From assembly GCA_944472135.2 (NCBI GenBank), contig OX235270.1, positions 142,305,632 to 142,369,631 on the forward strand: a stretch of 64,000 nt of DNA, given 5' to 3'. Positions 34,066 to 45,025 of this stretch are shown here, piece after piece. The notes under the pieces are model-generated. The model did no database searches and was not told the origin of the DNA. It saw only the letters and a program-made list of their open reading frames with translations. A program made the position numbers and the translations under genes. This DNA is from Trichobilharzia regenti (lineage: Eukaryota > Platyhelminthes > Trematoda > Strigeidida > Schistosomatidae). Every line of letters starts with the position of its first letter. The first letter of the stretch is position 1.

Positions 34066-34909
34066 CCAAAGAATAATTCTAATTAATATTTATACTACCA
34101 TTAATTGCCTCAATATACAAGGTATTCTTAGTCAAACAATTTCTAGAACTCCACTTTCTCCTTGGTGCAACCTGATTTTGACACATACTACACAGTCGAC
34201 TTTGAGTGAGCACCCATTTAGAGAAAACAAAAACACCAGATGACTTACATTCTAAACAGAAGTGGGATAAAACTTATCTGCTATCACAATGATTTAAAAT
34301 CTGGGGCAATTATGTATTGATGTAGGCTTTATAGTACCATAAAAACTATAAGTCAACACAAGAAACTGTATACTGAAAGCTAATTATGTAGAAGCACATA
34401 AGTACTGATATCTTTTGCTAATGATAGAGCACATGACATGCTTGAATACCTTTGCAACTCTCGACCAATGAGCAGAAGTAATTTTTTTTGAAAAAGGAGA
34501 ATCATAAACGGCAGCAACAGACCAGGTTTTGTGTTTTGAAGGTGAAGAGTTAGTTAGCAACCTGCTTCAGATAAGCAAGTATCAAGTGGATGGGAACAAC
34601 TAACGTCTTACTACCAACAGATCAATAGAGTTGACAGGAAACAAAAGCGATATATCCTGAAAAAATACATGACTGTGTCAACGGAGTCAAGGTGGGACAT
34701 TACTCTGATTGTCTTACTGCGTCTGTGTGCAAGTAACCGAAAAAGAAATTTCCACTCCAACTGATTTATGACAGGATGTATGATCATACCACTGAGACTA
34801 TTATACAAAAACGGAGCACAAAAAAAAGGACAGAGTGGAGTACAGTAAGGCGTTTAGGGAGGTAAATCATATTGTCGAGAACTGTTCAGAAAGTAGTCTA
34901 AGGTTGTTG
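34066..34909. other. Unassigned DNA
   Basis: Nothing supported. Confidence 0.4.
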
Positions 34910-35090
34910 TTTTCATTAGAGCTTGATTCCACGCCGTATTTTTGGTACAAGTATGGAATTCTTAGCATGTGATATCGGTAGCCCAATTTTGCAGGCCCAT
35001 CATAGATATCAGGTGTACGTCGGCAGGGGATCGAACCCTGGACTATGTGCATGGTCAACGAGAGTCCTAACCGGTGTGCCACCGACACAC
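34910..35090 (-). mobile_element. SINE-E copy
   Basis: Head, box B GGTTCGATCCC and body match the other SINE-E copies. Confidence 0.8.
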
Positions 35091-35109
35091 TAAAGTTTAC
35101 TAGCAGGTG

Positions 35110-35322
35110 CTAAACAGAGAAAAAGAGTAGGGAAGATGGGGCGAGGAGCTTTTTCGCCGTATTCCGAAAAATCAATCCAGTCACTACAGAAACTTCAAAA
35201 CACAGGGGGGGAAAATTCGGCGGTTGTTGAAAGCCTTCTGTAAAGTCAGTCAGTCAATTAACCGATATGTTTTAAACGGAGTCCAACATTGTTCCAATCA
35301 GAACCCAAGGGAATAATATACA
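35110..35322 (+). mobile_element. SINE-B body and tail, decayed
   Basis: CACTACAGAAACTTCAAAAC and a tail with TTCCAATCAGAACCCAAGGG. The head is lost. It abuts the antisense RTE-B at 35325. Confidence 0.45.
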
Positions 35323-35324
35323 AT

Positions 35325-35850
35325 ACAATTATTATTGTTCCTTGGGGTTCCCACTGGAACATACGGCTTCAGTAACACATCTCCACTTCTATTCTCTGTT
35401 GTACTCTTCAGCTGGGTCCACAACTGCCCGTAATCTCTCACCTCCTCATCGAACGATCTCCTTCATATCACCTTTGCACGACCCACTCGTCACTTTTCCC
35501 ATTTGGATTCCACTCGAACGACGGCCTGGGGCGTGATGTCATTGGACGGTCTCCTCAACGTGTGCCCTATCCATCTCCATTTTCTCCGACAAATTTTTTG
35601 AACAATCGGTCGGTTTGTTCCCAGCCAGAGTTTTTTTTTTACTAATTCTTTCTGGCCAACTGATCTTCAGTATGGAGCCAGCGAAGGAAGCAGCCGTTGA
35701 TGAAAGTCTGCAAAACTGTTGGAAATCCTCTTCGTTCCTGACCCGTGTAGAAGCCTTGAGACTTGACATTAGCGCTGGAAATCCGAATCTTGCTGTTTAT
35801 GTGGACGCGGAGTGCAGAAGCCTTCCAAACTGGTTTTAGAGGTTGAATAC
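35325..35850 (-). mobile_element. RTE-B fragment
   Basis: Antisense RTE-B end beginning at its tail (TTATTATTGTTCC; CACTGGAACATACGGC) and running into the C-terminal coding part. Frames include ILKISWPERISKKKTLAGN and SLKASTRVRNEEDFQ. Shifted and truncated. Confidence 0.75.
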
Positions 35851-36744
35851 AAATACAACAGTAATAATGATTTCATCATTTTCGGTCAATTAAAGTGTCT
35901 GGTTTGCGGACATATATCAGTGGCTAATAATAATGCTTATTAAATTATGGTATTATGTTTGTTTCACTACCACAGATTAGGTGCATGACGCACAGACCCA
36001 CACGCATATATATATATAGTACACACTGACAAACCAATCCAGCAACGCGTACATATCTGACAAAACAAAACTGCACAAACAAGCACGTGTGTGTACGCAC
36101 GCAGACAGCCATAGACACCCTCGCCTACACACATTATGTGATAGGCCAAAGGATTTCACTGTGTGTAAATCATAGGAAGTAATCATAAAAGTTAGCTTCA
36201 TCTATTTGATACTTTATTCATTTAAAAAAAAAACAATAATTGTCGACGATACTGATAATGATTACCAACTGGTACTTTGATAAATTTATTATGATTAGGT
36301 ATACACGGGTATATAAGTAAGAAAACATAAACTTGATAATGATTCAGAATATATCTGTATGATAAACAAAAATTGAACGATTGAATGAATACACGTAGGG
36401 TATGGATTACCTAAGTAAGTAAGACGCAATCACATTTAATGCATTAAGCGATGCCTACGCCATGTTAAGTAAGTATATGACGTAAGTGGGGCTTTTTCGA
36501 AGCAAAAAAAGAACACGTTATGTAGTTATGGGTTTTTAGAGTGTGTAGAATGTGTCACATGTCCAAATAAGTCAACTTTTGGTAACTGAAGTCCATAGAT
36601 TTTTGAGCATTTAACATCGTTTTGTGTGATTCTTGTTAAAGCCGTCCACCTCCTTCATTCATTCATTCATGTTAGTAAAACGATGTGGTTATGCGAGGAA
36701 ATACACTCACAGATATGCTTCACATTTACATGCCCTATTTGAAG
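35851..36744. other. Unassigned DNA
   Basis: No gene or element recognised. Confidence 0.4.
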
Positions 36745-37800
36745 AGATTATTATTGTTATGCGTCCCTTGGATTCCAAGTGGAGCACACGGCTTCAGTAG
36801 CATATATCCAAGTCATACTGTTCTTTGCGTCAGTGGCACAGCGGTTAGGACGCTCGCCGACCATGCATATGGTCCTGGGTTCTATCTCCGCCCGACGCAC
36901 TCCTTTACCTCGCTAGGGCAAAAATAGTGCTGATAAAGAAGAAAGGTTGGGCATGAGGCTAAGAACCCCATCCTGTAAAAATATACACTGCTACAGAAAC
37001 TTCAAGCCTTCTAGCTTTAAGCCCTATATTCCACTGGGAATGTGAAGAAAAAATACTGTTCTTTGCAGTTCTTTTCAGCTGTCTCAACGATTGACAACAG
37101 GCTTTCATCCTGTCACCTCGCACTGTATCCTCGATGCCACCCTCGGGCTAACACCAAACTCGTCATTTTCCATTGGCGTTCTAATCGAGGGACTGCCTAG
37201 TATATGATGTCCCTGAATAGTCTTTACAGCGTGTGTACAGTCTGTCCCTTTTTTTTTCTTCAGCATATTTGTTACGTAATAGGTTCTTGGTTGGTCAGCT
37301 GCCAGTCAGACTTCCTAGTCGCTAATCTACTTCAGGGTATGGAGTTGACAAGGATCTGGCAGTTTGATCTTCAGTACGGAGATATCGAAGGCAGCTGTTG
37401 ATAAAGTCTATAGCTTGTTGGAAATGCTTTTCGTGACACGCATGCCAAGTTCCTGACTTCACTGACACTTGTGTTGAAAATCCGAATCTTGTTCCTTATA
37501 TGCTGAGTGACAGCAGAAGATTTGCAAACTGGTTTCAGATTGATGGGGGCGTGAGTATCTTGCCTTTCCAATTCTGGCTGGTTTTGACGTCTTCATCCAC
37601 TCGGCGTTACTGTGGTTGAAGCTGTACTTCCAAGGCGGATAAGTGAAGGAAGTAACCTCTGTTAAATCTCTCCTGTTGATGGTTACTGGAGCTTGTTTTT
37701 GTTGTTGCTGTTGGTCAGTTATCTTCATCGTATCTAACACCCCACAATGAGTCTGAATTCTCAGATAGGGATAATTTGATGAATTGTTAGCAATTTCAGT
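36745..37800 (-). mobile_element. RTE-B copy interrupted by SINE-B
   Basis: Antisense tail (CCTTGGATTCCAAGTGGAGC) and decayed coding part extending to about 37730, split by the SINE-B at 36829-37052. Confidence 0.65.
36829..37052 (+). mobile_element. SINE-B insertion with 14-bp target duplication
   Basis: The duplication ATACTGTTCTTTGC lies at 36815-36828 and 37053-37066. The inserted element is a clean 224-bp copy: tRNA-like head (GTCAGTGGCACAGCGG), body and the CCCTATATTCCACTGGGAA tail. It defines the ends of SINE-B. Confidence 0.95.
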
Positions 37801-37871
37801 AACCAATCGTTTTTTATTCCTTTACATCACCAGTGGAACACAGAGCTTCAAGCTAGAGGCCTGAAGTTTCT

Positions 37872-37960
37872 CCCGAGCGATAGCTGCTACCTTGACGTGG
37901 TGGTCGGGCTTGCACATCGCGATGACCCAACAAGCTACATTGGCTGGAACCAATGTTCCT
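37872..37960 (+). ncRNA. HDV-like ribozyme candidate (5' end of insertion)
   Basis: P1 CCCGAGC/GGTCGGG (one mismatch), P3 ACC/GGT closing a TTGACGT loop, P2 TAGCT/AGCTA, a P4 hairpin CATCGCGATG and CAA just before the second P2 strand. Same plan as at 59756. Confidence 0.5.
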
Positions 37961-38415
37961 GTAGGTCCTACCATGCCAGGAAGACTGTTAGGATAGCGAT
38001 TAGACTAAAAGCAGTTACCGGAATTGTGCAAGAATGTGAGGGCGAAGTCGTACTGCTGGGGAACAGAAGTGTAACAGCAGTCAGGTGTTTCCCTCAGATG
38101 ACCAGCATGCCAGCTATGCTGTTTCTCCACTCCGTAGGTAGGGGGTTAGAAAACATCGACCCCAGAAATTTTACATTCCGACTTACCCTACGGTGGTCTG
38201 TAACCGGCGGTAAGTTTACTGATACGGAACCAATCCCAGAAACCAGTTCATACAGGCCGTGTGTGACCGACTTCAAGAAGTTGTCCCCTGGGCTCTGCGT
38301 CCACGCAACCCTCTTTCTGTTTCAGGTACCCGAAGAATCAATCAACTTCCACGGTGTGGGCAGCTGGGAAGTAACAATCGCCCACACACTTCCAAAAGAA
38401 CACGAAGTCTTCCTA
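37872..38415 (+). mobile_element. LINE-A 5'-UTR-only insertion
   Basis: Starts CCCGAGCGATAGCTGCTACC exactly after the target copy AAGTTTCT (37864-37871), which is repeated at 38416-38423. It matches the LINE-A 5' UTR (59756-60180) but contains no LINE 3' end. A 176-codon frame runs through it without recognisable domains; I treat that as chance. An insertion with a duplication but only the 5' part is unusual for a LINE. Confidence 0.8.
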
Positions 38416-38601
38416 AAGTTTCTGTAGCAGTGGTGTTAATTTCTATGGGATGGGTTTGCTAGCCTCATCCCGAACCTTCCCTCCTTACCAGTCTTGTTAC
38501 TGGCTTAGCGAGGTAAAAGAGTACGTCGGTGGCCGGGCATTGAACACCAGACCAAATGACGTATGGTTCGCGAGCATCCTACCGCTGCGCCACCGATGCA
38601 C

Positions 38602-38924
38602 AATCGTTGGTAAGTTTAATTCTCATTCAACTTTATGACAGGTAATGAGAGAGACACACAGTTGTGAAGACAGATGGCCTCAGATAGATAGCTTTTTGGA
38701 ATTATCACTTCCTAAATGTGCGTTGAGTGGTTTTTTTTTTTACTAAGGCAAGCATCTATATGTTCCGTAATTTAAAGCAGATTCCACACATTAAACAATG
38801 GTTCATTCTGAAATAATACAGAAGATTTGTAGCTCATCATGTTGTCTAGAAGGATAACGCAAACTTCGCAATTAAACCAACCAGTTCAGGGAACCCAACC
38901 AAATCACAATGACTCATTCTACTT
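38602..38924. other. Unassigned DNA
   Basis: Nothing supported. Confidence 0.4.
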
Positions 38925-39002
38925 GACTGATGATGTCTAGCAGTGGAATCTAAGATGGGCATTTCGCCCTATTCGGGACCTGACAACTGGATATAACTGA
39001 TT
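38925..39002 (-). mobile_element. Sm-alpha-like fragment with dead hammerhead
   Basis: The minus strand at 38992-38947 has stem I ATCCAG, stem II GTCC, GCGAA and ATGCCCAT. The core reads TTGTCAG, so it is non-functional. The Pol III head is absent. Confidence 0.7.
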
Positions 39003-39257
39003 CCCCGGTGACTTATTCTGCTAAATCAAATAGAGTACAAACAACTTTTGCATAAAAAAAGAACATAAATGAGAAGGAACAAGTTATTGACTCTTGTTTA
39101 TGTCAATTGAATTGTTTCAGCGAATATAGGAATAGCTTTGTGATTAACAAACGAAATTCAATAGCTGAGTACATACATTTTCCTTGTGACACTAATCCTC
39201 TCATTTAATCATGTATATAAACCATTCTGCTTCTTAAGAATAAATATAGCTGTTACA

Positions 39258-39819
39258 AGAATGACTGATCGATTGACTGGTTTCAATATAGAACTTTGCA
39301 CAGATCTACGACAGTTCGACTTGCCCCACTCCTTCCATGTAGCACACAAAGCAAGAGAAGATAGTGAATGTATATGCGTCAGCCATTGACAGAGAGGATT
39401 TAGAGTCATCACCAATCGCCTCCAGCCTCCATTGGTTTTTACCATCCCGGTCACACACGACTTGCTTAAACTGGCTTTTTCGTTTGGTTCCGTAACAGTA
39501 GCTAGCTTACCGCCGGCTACGAATCACCGTAGAGTAAGTCAGGATGTACAATTTCTTGGATCGACATAGTATGCTAGTAGCCTGAGGGAAACAACGTATT
39601 GCTGTTACACCCGTATTACCCAGCAGTAGGACTTTGCCCATAGATACCCAGCATAGTTTAAAGAAAAAATCTTACACCGCTTTTAATCTAATTGCTATCC
39701 TAACAATCTTCTTGGCACGGTAGGACTTGTAGGAATAACAGTTCCAGACAATGTAGCTTGTTGGGTCATAGAGATACGCAAGTCCGACCACCACGTCAAT
39801 GTAGCAGCTATCGTTCGGG
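39258..39819 (-). mobile_element. LINE-A with nearly all coding sequence deleted
   Basis: Read on the minus strand, the 5' UTR (39819 down to about 39450, beginning CCCGAACGATAGCTGCTAC) joins directly to the last codons and 3' UTR (about 39448-39258). The whole EN and RT coding region is missing. The join lies in a short CCGG-type overlap. Confidence 0.75.
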
Positions 39820-39939
39820 CCGAATAATTCAGTTTCTCTGAGCAAGCCTTACTGGAATTTAGAGAGAAAATGAGAAGTAATCATTTGAACGACCAGAAGT
39901 GCAGCTGACGAGAAAAAAAGTAGAACTATCAAAGCACTT

Positions 39940-40367
39940 GACTGACTGAGTTCCAACGTAGAACTTTGCACAGAAGTGCAACAGTACAAACTGCCACAAT
40001 CGATGTGACACAAAAAGTTAGAGGAAACAGAAATTCAGAAGAACCATAATGCACAAAAATGTACGGCAGAAGGTATAATCACACAGAAAAAAGTGAGGAC
40101 TTGATGAATCTAACAGATTACAAAAAGCAAATGAAGTGAATGTGTAACACTGACAGCCAACTTTGATTAATACCACCGACAGTGCGATATAATTTGTCTG
40201 GGCTCCCTTCACGACGAAACATAGCCATAACACCACTCAGTCAACATGGTCGAATGTCGCCTTCAAGGCAACAGATATTGGACGCCAGTAAGTATGCCTA
40301 TGTTTGACAGCCTGTCCAAGGGTGAAAATATGAACAATACACACTACCTGGTCTAAAGCCTGCCTGG
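39940..40367 (-). mobile_element. LINE-A antisense host copy, left part
   Basis: 3' UTR (GTAGAACTTTGCACAGAAGTG) followed by an internally deleted piece and then the RT segment encoding the QAGFRPG region (40354-40230). It is cut by the plus-strand LINE-A at 40368. Confidence 0.7.
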
Positions 40368-43003
40368 CACCTATGGAGCTCCGTGCCAGCGAACCGACAA
40401 CGGTGACCGTCTCCTACAGTTCTGCTCTGATAATCATTTGTTTCTTGTAAGCACTAACTTTAAACACAAGGAGAGACACTGTTTGACTTGGAGACCCCCT
40501 TCATCAAACCAACGCTGGACACAAATAGACCACATAGCAATAAGCTATCGTTGGCGTGGGTCGGTAGGAGATTGTCGCTCCTTCTGGAACACGTGCGTAG
40601 ATACCGACCATGCACTGGTCCGCGCTCGGGTGTGCTTACGACTGAACGGACGTAGGAAACAGCTGGCGGTAAAACCATCACGTCCCCAGCTCGATCAGGA
40701 AACTAAATCCGTATTTGAGGAAGAACTAGCTAAACACATATCTGTGTTCGACAGCTGTGCTCACCCTGAAGAAGCTTGGAAAAATATCCAGGCAGCCATA
40801 GATACAGCTGTAAAAGCTGTGAATAAGGTAAACCCAAAGGTGAGTAAAAACCACTGGATCTCCACCGCCTCATCCGAACTGATAGATGCTAGAAGACTTA
40901 TTCCGGCGAGCTCCGAATTCAATGAGGAGCGAAAGCTGCACAAGAGGAAACTTACGAAAAGTCTCCGCAAGGACCGTGAACAGTGGTGGGCGACAAAAGC
41001 CAAAGAGATGGAGAAAGCTTTGAGGATAGGCAACACCAGGCAACTCTTTGGACTCATCAGGGAAACGGGTGGGAGAAGACAAATCATCAGTGAGACAATC
41101 TCGGAAAAAAATGGCACTATAATTAGCTCACAGGATAGACGACTGGATCGTTGGAAAGAGCATTATGAGGAGCAGTTTAATTTGCCCACAGCCACGCTCA
41201 ACCTTCCGAGCATCCAACACCTCCCTGAATGGGATATAGACACAGGTCCTCCGTCACTAACTGAGGTTACTAAAGCTGTCACCAATCTGAAACTAGGCAA
41301 AGCAGCGGGACCTGATGGAATGACGCCAGAGGTATTTAAGTACGGTGGAGACAGCTTACTGTCCGGATTAACTGAGGTACTAGGCAGCGTCTGGGAATCA
41401 GAAGAAGTCCCATCGGGTTGGTGTAAGTCACTGATTATCCCCATATACAAGAAGGGAGACAAGTCTTCCTGTGATAATCACAGAGGGATTAGCTTGACTA
41501 ATATAGTATCTAAAGTCTTAGGCTCAATAATCATGCGTAGACTGAGTGGTGCTCGGGAAGCACAAACACGAGAGAGCCAGGCAGGCTTTAGACCAGGAAG
41601 AGGGTGTATTGATCATATCTTCACCCTCCGACAGATTCTAGAACATAGGCATTCCTACCGGCGTCCAACAGTCATTATATTTCTTGACCTAAAGGCAGCA
41701 TTCGACTCTGTCGATCGGGAAGTTCTCTGGAGATGCTTGGCTGTAAAGGGAATTCCAAGAAAATATATTGCACTGATTAAGGCACTCTATTCGTACTCAT
41801 ACAGCCAGGTGAGGGCTTACGGCGAGCTGTCATCTGAACTGATGACGACCAGTGGTGTCCGTCAAGGATGCCCATTATCTCCTTTTCTATTCAACTTCAT
41901 CATAGATGTGTTAATGGACTTAACCCTAGGTGACTTCAGCGACTCAGGGATTGACTTGCTACCGGGGAATAATCTCGTTGACTTGGAATATGCAGACGAT
42001 ATAGTCCTTCTAGGCGAAGACGCTGACGAAATGCAGAGTCTTCTAAACACCTTGAGCCGCAATCTACGAATGTTTGGCATGCGATTCGCTCCCGCCAAAT
42101 GCAAGATGATGTTACAGGACTGGACTACATCGACGCCTAGTTTAAAAATAGGAAGTGAAGTGGTAGAGCACGTTGACCGCTTCACTTATTTGGGAAGTAC
42201 CATCAGCCCCAACGGGCTGATCTCTGACGAAATCTCAGCACGAATACAAGGGGCTCGTTTCGCATTTGTTAGTTTACGCCGACTCTGGCGTAGACGAGAT
42301 GTTCGACTATCGACCAAAGGGCGGGTGTACTGCTCATCAGTCCGCTCCGTCCTCCTTTATGGTTGTGAGACCTGGCCACTGAGAGTGGAAGACATGAAAA
42401 GACTAGCTGTCTTTGATCATAGGTGCCTGCGTTCTATTTCCCGTGTAAAGTGGCATAATAAGGTGAGCAACATGGAGGTTAGGCGTAGAGTTCTAGGTAA
42501 ACAGGGGAAATCAATCGACGAAGTCGTGAAGCTACAAAGACTGAGATGGTTAGGACATGTGTTACGTATGCCAAGCCATCGCCTCCCTCGACGAGCAATG
42601 TTAGCGGATATAGGGTCAGGCTGGAAAAAAGCTAGCGGCGGTCAAACAAAAACTTGGCATCAGTCAATGAAATCCACAACAGTTGGTCTACAGCCACGTA
42701 GGAAGGTGTAGACTTCCAGGCTGGGGTCCTCGGGACGGTAAAAATCTATGGTTGGAAACAATTGGTGACATGGCTCAAAATCGTTCTCAGTGGCGCAGAT
42801 GCATCCACTCCCTGTGACTTATGATCTTCAATGAAACTGTTTTGTATTTCTTTATTACTCCTTTGTCTCACACCTCTGCTCACTGTTTCTATTATGCTTT
42901 TCTTGTACTTTCTTCTCTTGCTTCGCGTGCTACACGGAATGTGGCGACTTGAACTTCCGCACATTTGTGCAAAGTTCTATGTCGAAAACAGACAGACAGA
43001 CAG
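40368..43003 (+). mobile_element. LINE-A, 5'-truncated insertion
   Basis: 2.6 kb, truncated inside the endonuclease domain and ending in (CAGA)n. The target duplication AAAGCCTGCCTGG (13 bp) lies at 40355-40367 and 43004-43016. The 5' junction shares TGG between element and target, a common microhomology at LINE 5' ends. Confidence 0.95.
40438..42711 (+). CDS. LINE-A protein, N-terminally truncated, 757 codons
   Basis: The open frame continues upstream to about 40369. It covers the end of the endonuclease ([25 protein letters not shown]), the linker and the whole [31 protein letters not shown] (catalytic Asp) and [14 protein letters not shown]. The C-terminal [18 protein letters not shown] block follows. 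It lacks the first 200 or so residues of the full-length protein at 60291. A one-base insertion after MKSTTVG changes frame and ends the protein early at 42711, removing the last 40 or so residues. Without the EN start it should not mobilise itself. The frame has survived well, so insertion is recent. Confidence 0.9.
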   Translation: MFLVSTNFKHKERHCLTWRPPSSNQRWTQIDHIAISYRWRGSVGDCRSFWNTCVDTDHALVRARVCLRLNGRRKQLAVKPSRPQLDQETKSVFEEELAKHISVFDSCAHPEEAWKNIQAAIDTAVKAVNKVNPKVSKNHWISTASSELIDARRLIPASSEFNEERKLHKRKLTKSLRKDREQWWATKAKEMEKALRIGNTRQLFGLIRETGGRRQIISETISEKNGTIISSQDRRLDRWKEHYEEQFNLPTATLNLPSIQHLPEWDIDTGPPSLTEVTKAVTNLKLGKAAGPDGMTPEVFKYGGDSLLSGLTEVLGSVWESEEVPSGWCKSLIIPIYKKGDKSSCDNHRGISLTNIVSKVLGSIIMRRLSGAREAQTRESQAGFRPGRGCIDHIFTLRQILEHRHSYRRPTVIIFLDLKAAFDSVDREVLWRCLAVKGIPRKYIALIKALYSYSYSQVRAYGELSSELMTTSGVRQGCPLSPFLFNFIIDVLMDLTLGDFSDSGIDLLPGNNLVDLEYADDIVLLGEDADEMQSLLNTLSRNLRMFGMRFAPAKCKMMLQDWTTSTPSLKIGSEVVEHVDRFTYLGSTISPNGLISDEISARIQGARFAFVSLRRLWRRRDVRLSTKGRVYCSSVRSVLLYGCETWPLRVEDMKRLAVFDHRCLRSISRVKWHNKVSNMEVRRRVLGKQGKSIDEVVKLQRLRWLGHVLRMPSHRLPRRAMLADIGSGWKKASGGQTKTWHQSMKSTTVGLQPRRKV

Positions 43004-43016
43004 AAAGCCTGCCTGG

Positions 43017-43335
43017 TTTTCACTAGTTTGTTTCTCCTGAGCACCACTTAGTCTGCAAATGATATTAGTCCAGATGATTGCTCCGTGATTACCACAGGAA
43101 AACCAGTTTCCCTTCTTGTCTACTGAGATGATCAACAGGACTGTCTGTGGTTCCCAGACATCAAAAAATACCTTAGTTAACGCAAATAACAGTTTGCCAA
43201 CACCGAACTTAAACACCTTTGGAGTCATTCCACCAGGTCCTGTCACTTTGCCTCATTGCAGATCAAAGAAAGAAAGCCTTTGTAACCTCAACTAGGATTG
43301 GAGGACCACTGTCCACAACCAATCCAGGTAACTGT
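43017..43335 (-). mobile_element. LINE-A antisense host copy, right part
   Basis: The minus frame (GPGGMTPKVFKFG; ENQAGFL) continues the RT interrupted at 40354. Together with 39940-40367 it forms the opposite-strand host of the insertion. Diverged and broken. Confidence 0.8.
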
Positions 43336-43777
43336 TGTATGTTGAGCAAGTTGAGTGTAGTTAAAGGTCAGTAGAGTAACTGGTATATGAGATTAATGGA
43401 GAAACCATTAGGCAGTGATATTCCGCCAAATAAATGAAGTTTTCCTAGCAAAAAGATGATCGAATTTTCATTTCAAACGTGTTTAGTCTATTACAGCATT
43501 TAAAAAAAATGATGATTAAAATTATGCTGAGACTTCTACATCCATCAAGTTGAAAGGGAACAGTACAAAAACAATCACCTTCAAATTCAGACATTTGTTT
43601 GTTTTTAATTTACAGGCGAATAGCTAAAGTTTAGCCTAATTAAGATATAATCATTAGTAAGGGTGGACTTTCAAAAACACATTACAACACATATGCACAG
43701 GTATGGATATATGTATATACTAATTTTTGTAACCCCAAAGAAAATGAATAAAATATAATGTAAAAGAATGATGACAT
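43336..43777. other. Unassigned DNA
   Basis: Nothing supported. Confidence 0.4.
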
Positions 43778-43852
43778 AAGATTGACTGAGTTTTCAATAC
43801 AGAACTTCGCACAGATGTGCACCAGTTCAGCTTACCATAATTGGATGGAGGA
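43778..43852 (-). mobile_element. LINE-A 3' end fragment
   Basis: Antisense 3' UTR (ATACAGAACTTCGCACAGATG). Confidence 0.65.
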
Positions 43853-44230
43853 GTTGACATCAGTTAGAAAACCACTGGAAAACATAGGAGTACGAAAGAG
43901 CTGTTTTATCCTGGTTTTGAACTCTTCAGGAGTACGCACCCACCACACTGGGGTTCAAACCACCCAGGACCTTCTGGTTACTAGGCGAGCTCGTAGACCG
44001 TTAAGCCATTGGGACCCTATCCAATGGGCCTTGAAATCTAACTTCTGCCAATACACGACATAGCATGACCACTTCGCAATGTCTTCTTCCATGGGTTACT
44101 GCCTCATCTACAACTTGCTATACTCTACTGGTCACGGCTTCTCACTAGAACCCAAGGTTAACTGCCTGAATAGGGCCAGTCGCTGGTGAACATCAAAATA
44201 ATTTTCAAGTATTGGTTTTGTATGGATTTT
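43853..44230 (-). mobile_element. SINE-C copy, long form
   Basis: Same long layout as 6130-6520. The hammerhead at 43890-43935 has core CTGAAGA but a damaged stem II, and GAA has changed to AAA, so it is inactive. It lies between pieces of antisense LINE-A. Confidence 0.75.
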
Positions 44231-44234
44231 GTTT

Positions 44235-44419
44235 GATGATTGGTGTGTTTCCATTGGTTCTTACTATCCCGAAAACACCAGGTAGGTACACAGGCAGTCA
44301 ACACCTCCCAACTTGGCTGGCTGGCTCAAACTAATTGTTGTGGATTTCATTGACTCATGAAGCCATGTTTTGGTTTGTTCACGACTAGCTTTTCTCCAAA
44401 CTGATCCACCTTATTTCAG
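44235..44419 (-). mobile_element. LINE-A antisense host copy, left part
   Basis: C-terminal coding and 3' region in antisense (CAACACCTCCCAACTTGGC). It is interrupted at 44420 and resumes at 45026-45210, with LNINHP-type decayed frames. Confidence 0.75.
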
Positions 44420-45014
44420 GTGCCAGCGCTCTATCTCCTGTGTGAAGTGGTGTAATAAGGTGAGCAATATTGAGGTTAGGCATCGGTCGAGTGCCAGGTG
44501 AGTAGGGGAAATCAATCGACGAGGCTGTGAAGTTACATCGACTGAGATGGTTAGGACATGTATTACATATGCCTAGTCATCGCCTTCCTCGACGGGGAAT
44601 GTTAGCAGACATAGGATTAGTCAGGCTGGAGAAGAGCCAGTGGCGGTCAAGCCAAAACATAGCTTCATCAGTCAATGAGATCGACAACATTTAGTTTAAG
44701 CCACGTAGGAAGGTGTAGACTTCCTGACTAGTCGGGGTCCTTGGGACGGTAAAAACCAATGGTTGGAAACAATTGGTGACGTGGCTCAAAATCGTTCTCA
44801 ATCGCTGGTGCAGATGCATCCACTCCTTGTGACTTATGATTTCCAATGAAACTATATTGTTCTTCGTTACTACTATTCTTTTGTCTCACACCTCTGTTTA
44901 CTGTCTCTAATATGCATTTCTTCTACTTTCTTCTGTTTGTGTGCTAAATGGGGTGTGGCGGCTTGAACTGCCGCACATCGGTGCAAAGTTCTATGTCGAA
45001 AACAGATAGACAGA
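44420..45014 (+). mobile_element. LINE-A, short 5'-truncated insertion
   Basis: 595 bp of the LINE-A end (C-terminal coding with shifts, 3' UTR, CAGATAGACAGA end). The target duplication CCTTATTTCAG lies at 44409-44419 and 45015-45025. It sits in an opposite-strand LINE-A. Confidence 0.9.
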
Positions 45015-45025
45015 CCTTATTTCAG

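Larger units (their letters stand above)
37812..38601 (-). mobile_element. SINE-B copy split by a LINE-A 5' piece
   Basis: The tail lies at 37812-37871 and the rest at 38416-38601 (minus strand). The 544-bp insert between them is described separately. Confidence 0.85.

Noticed and set aside
37897..38427. 176-codon frame in the LINE-A 5'-UTR insertion
   Set aside because: It has no domain or ORF1-like features, and the full-length element has only a short, differently interrupted frame there. Probably chance.
40761..41117. Antisense frames of 99-122 codons opposite LINE-A (also 61316-61990 and 62345-62713)
   Set aside because: They occur in the same relative place in both LINE-A copies and are shadows of the conserved sense ORF.
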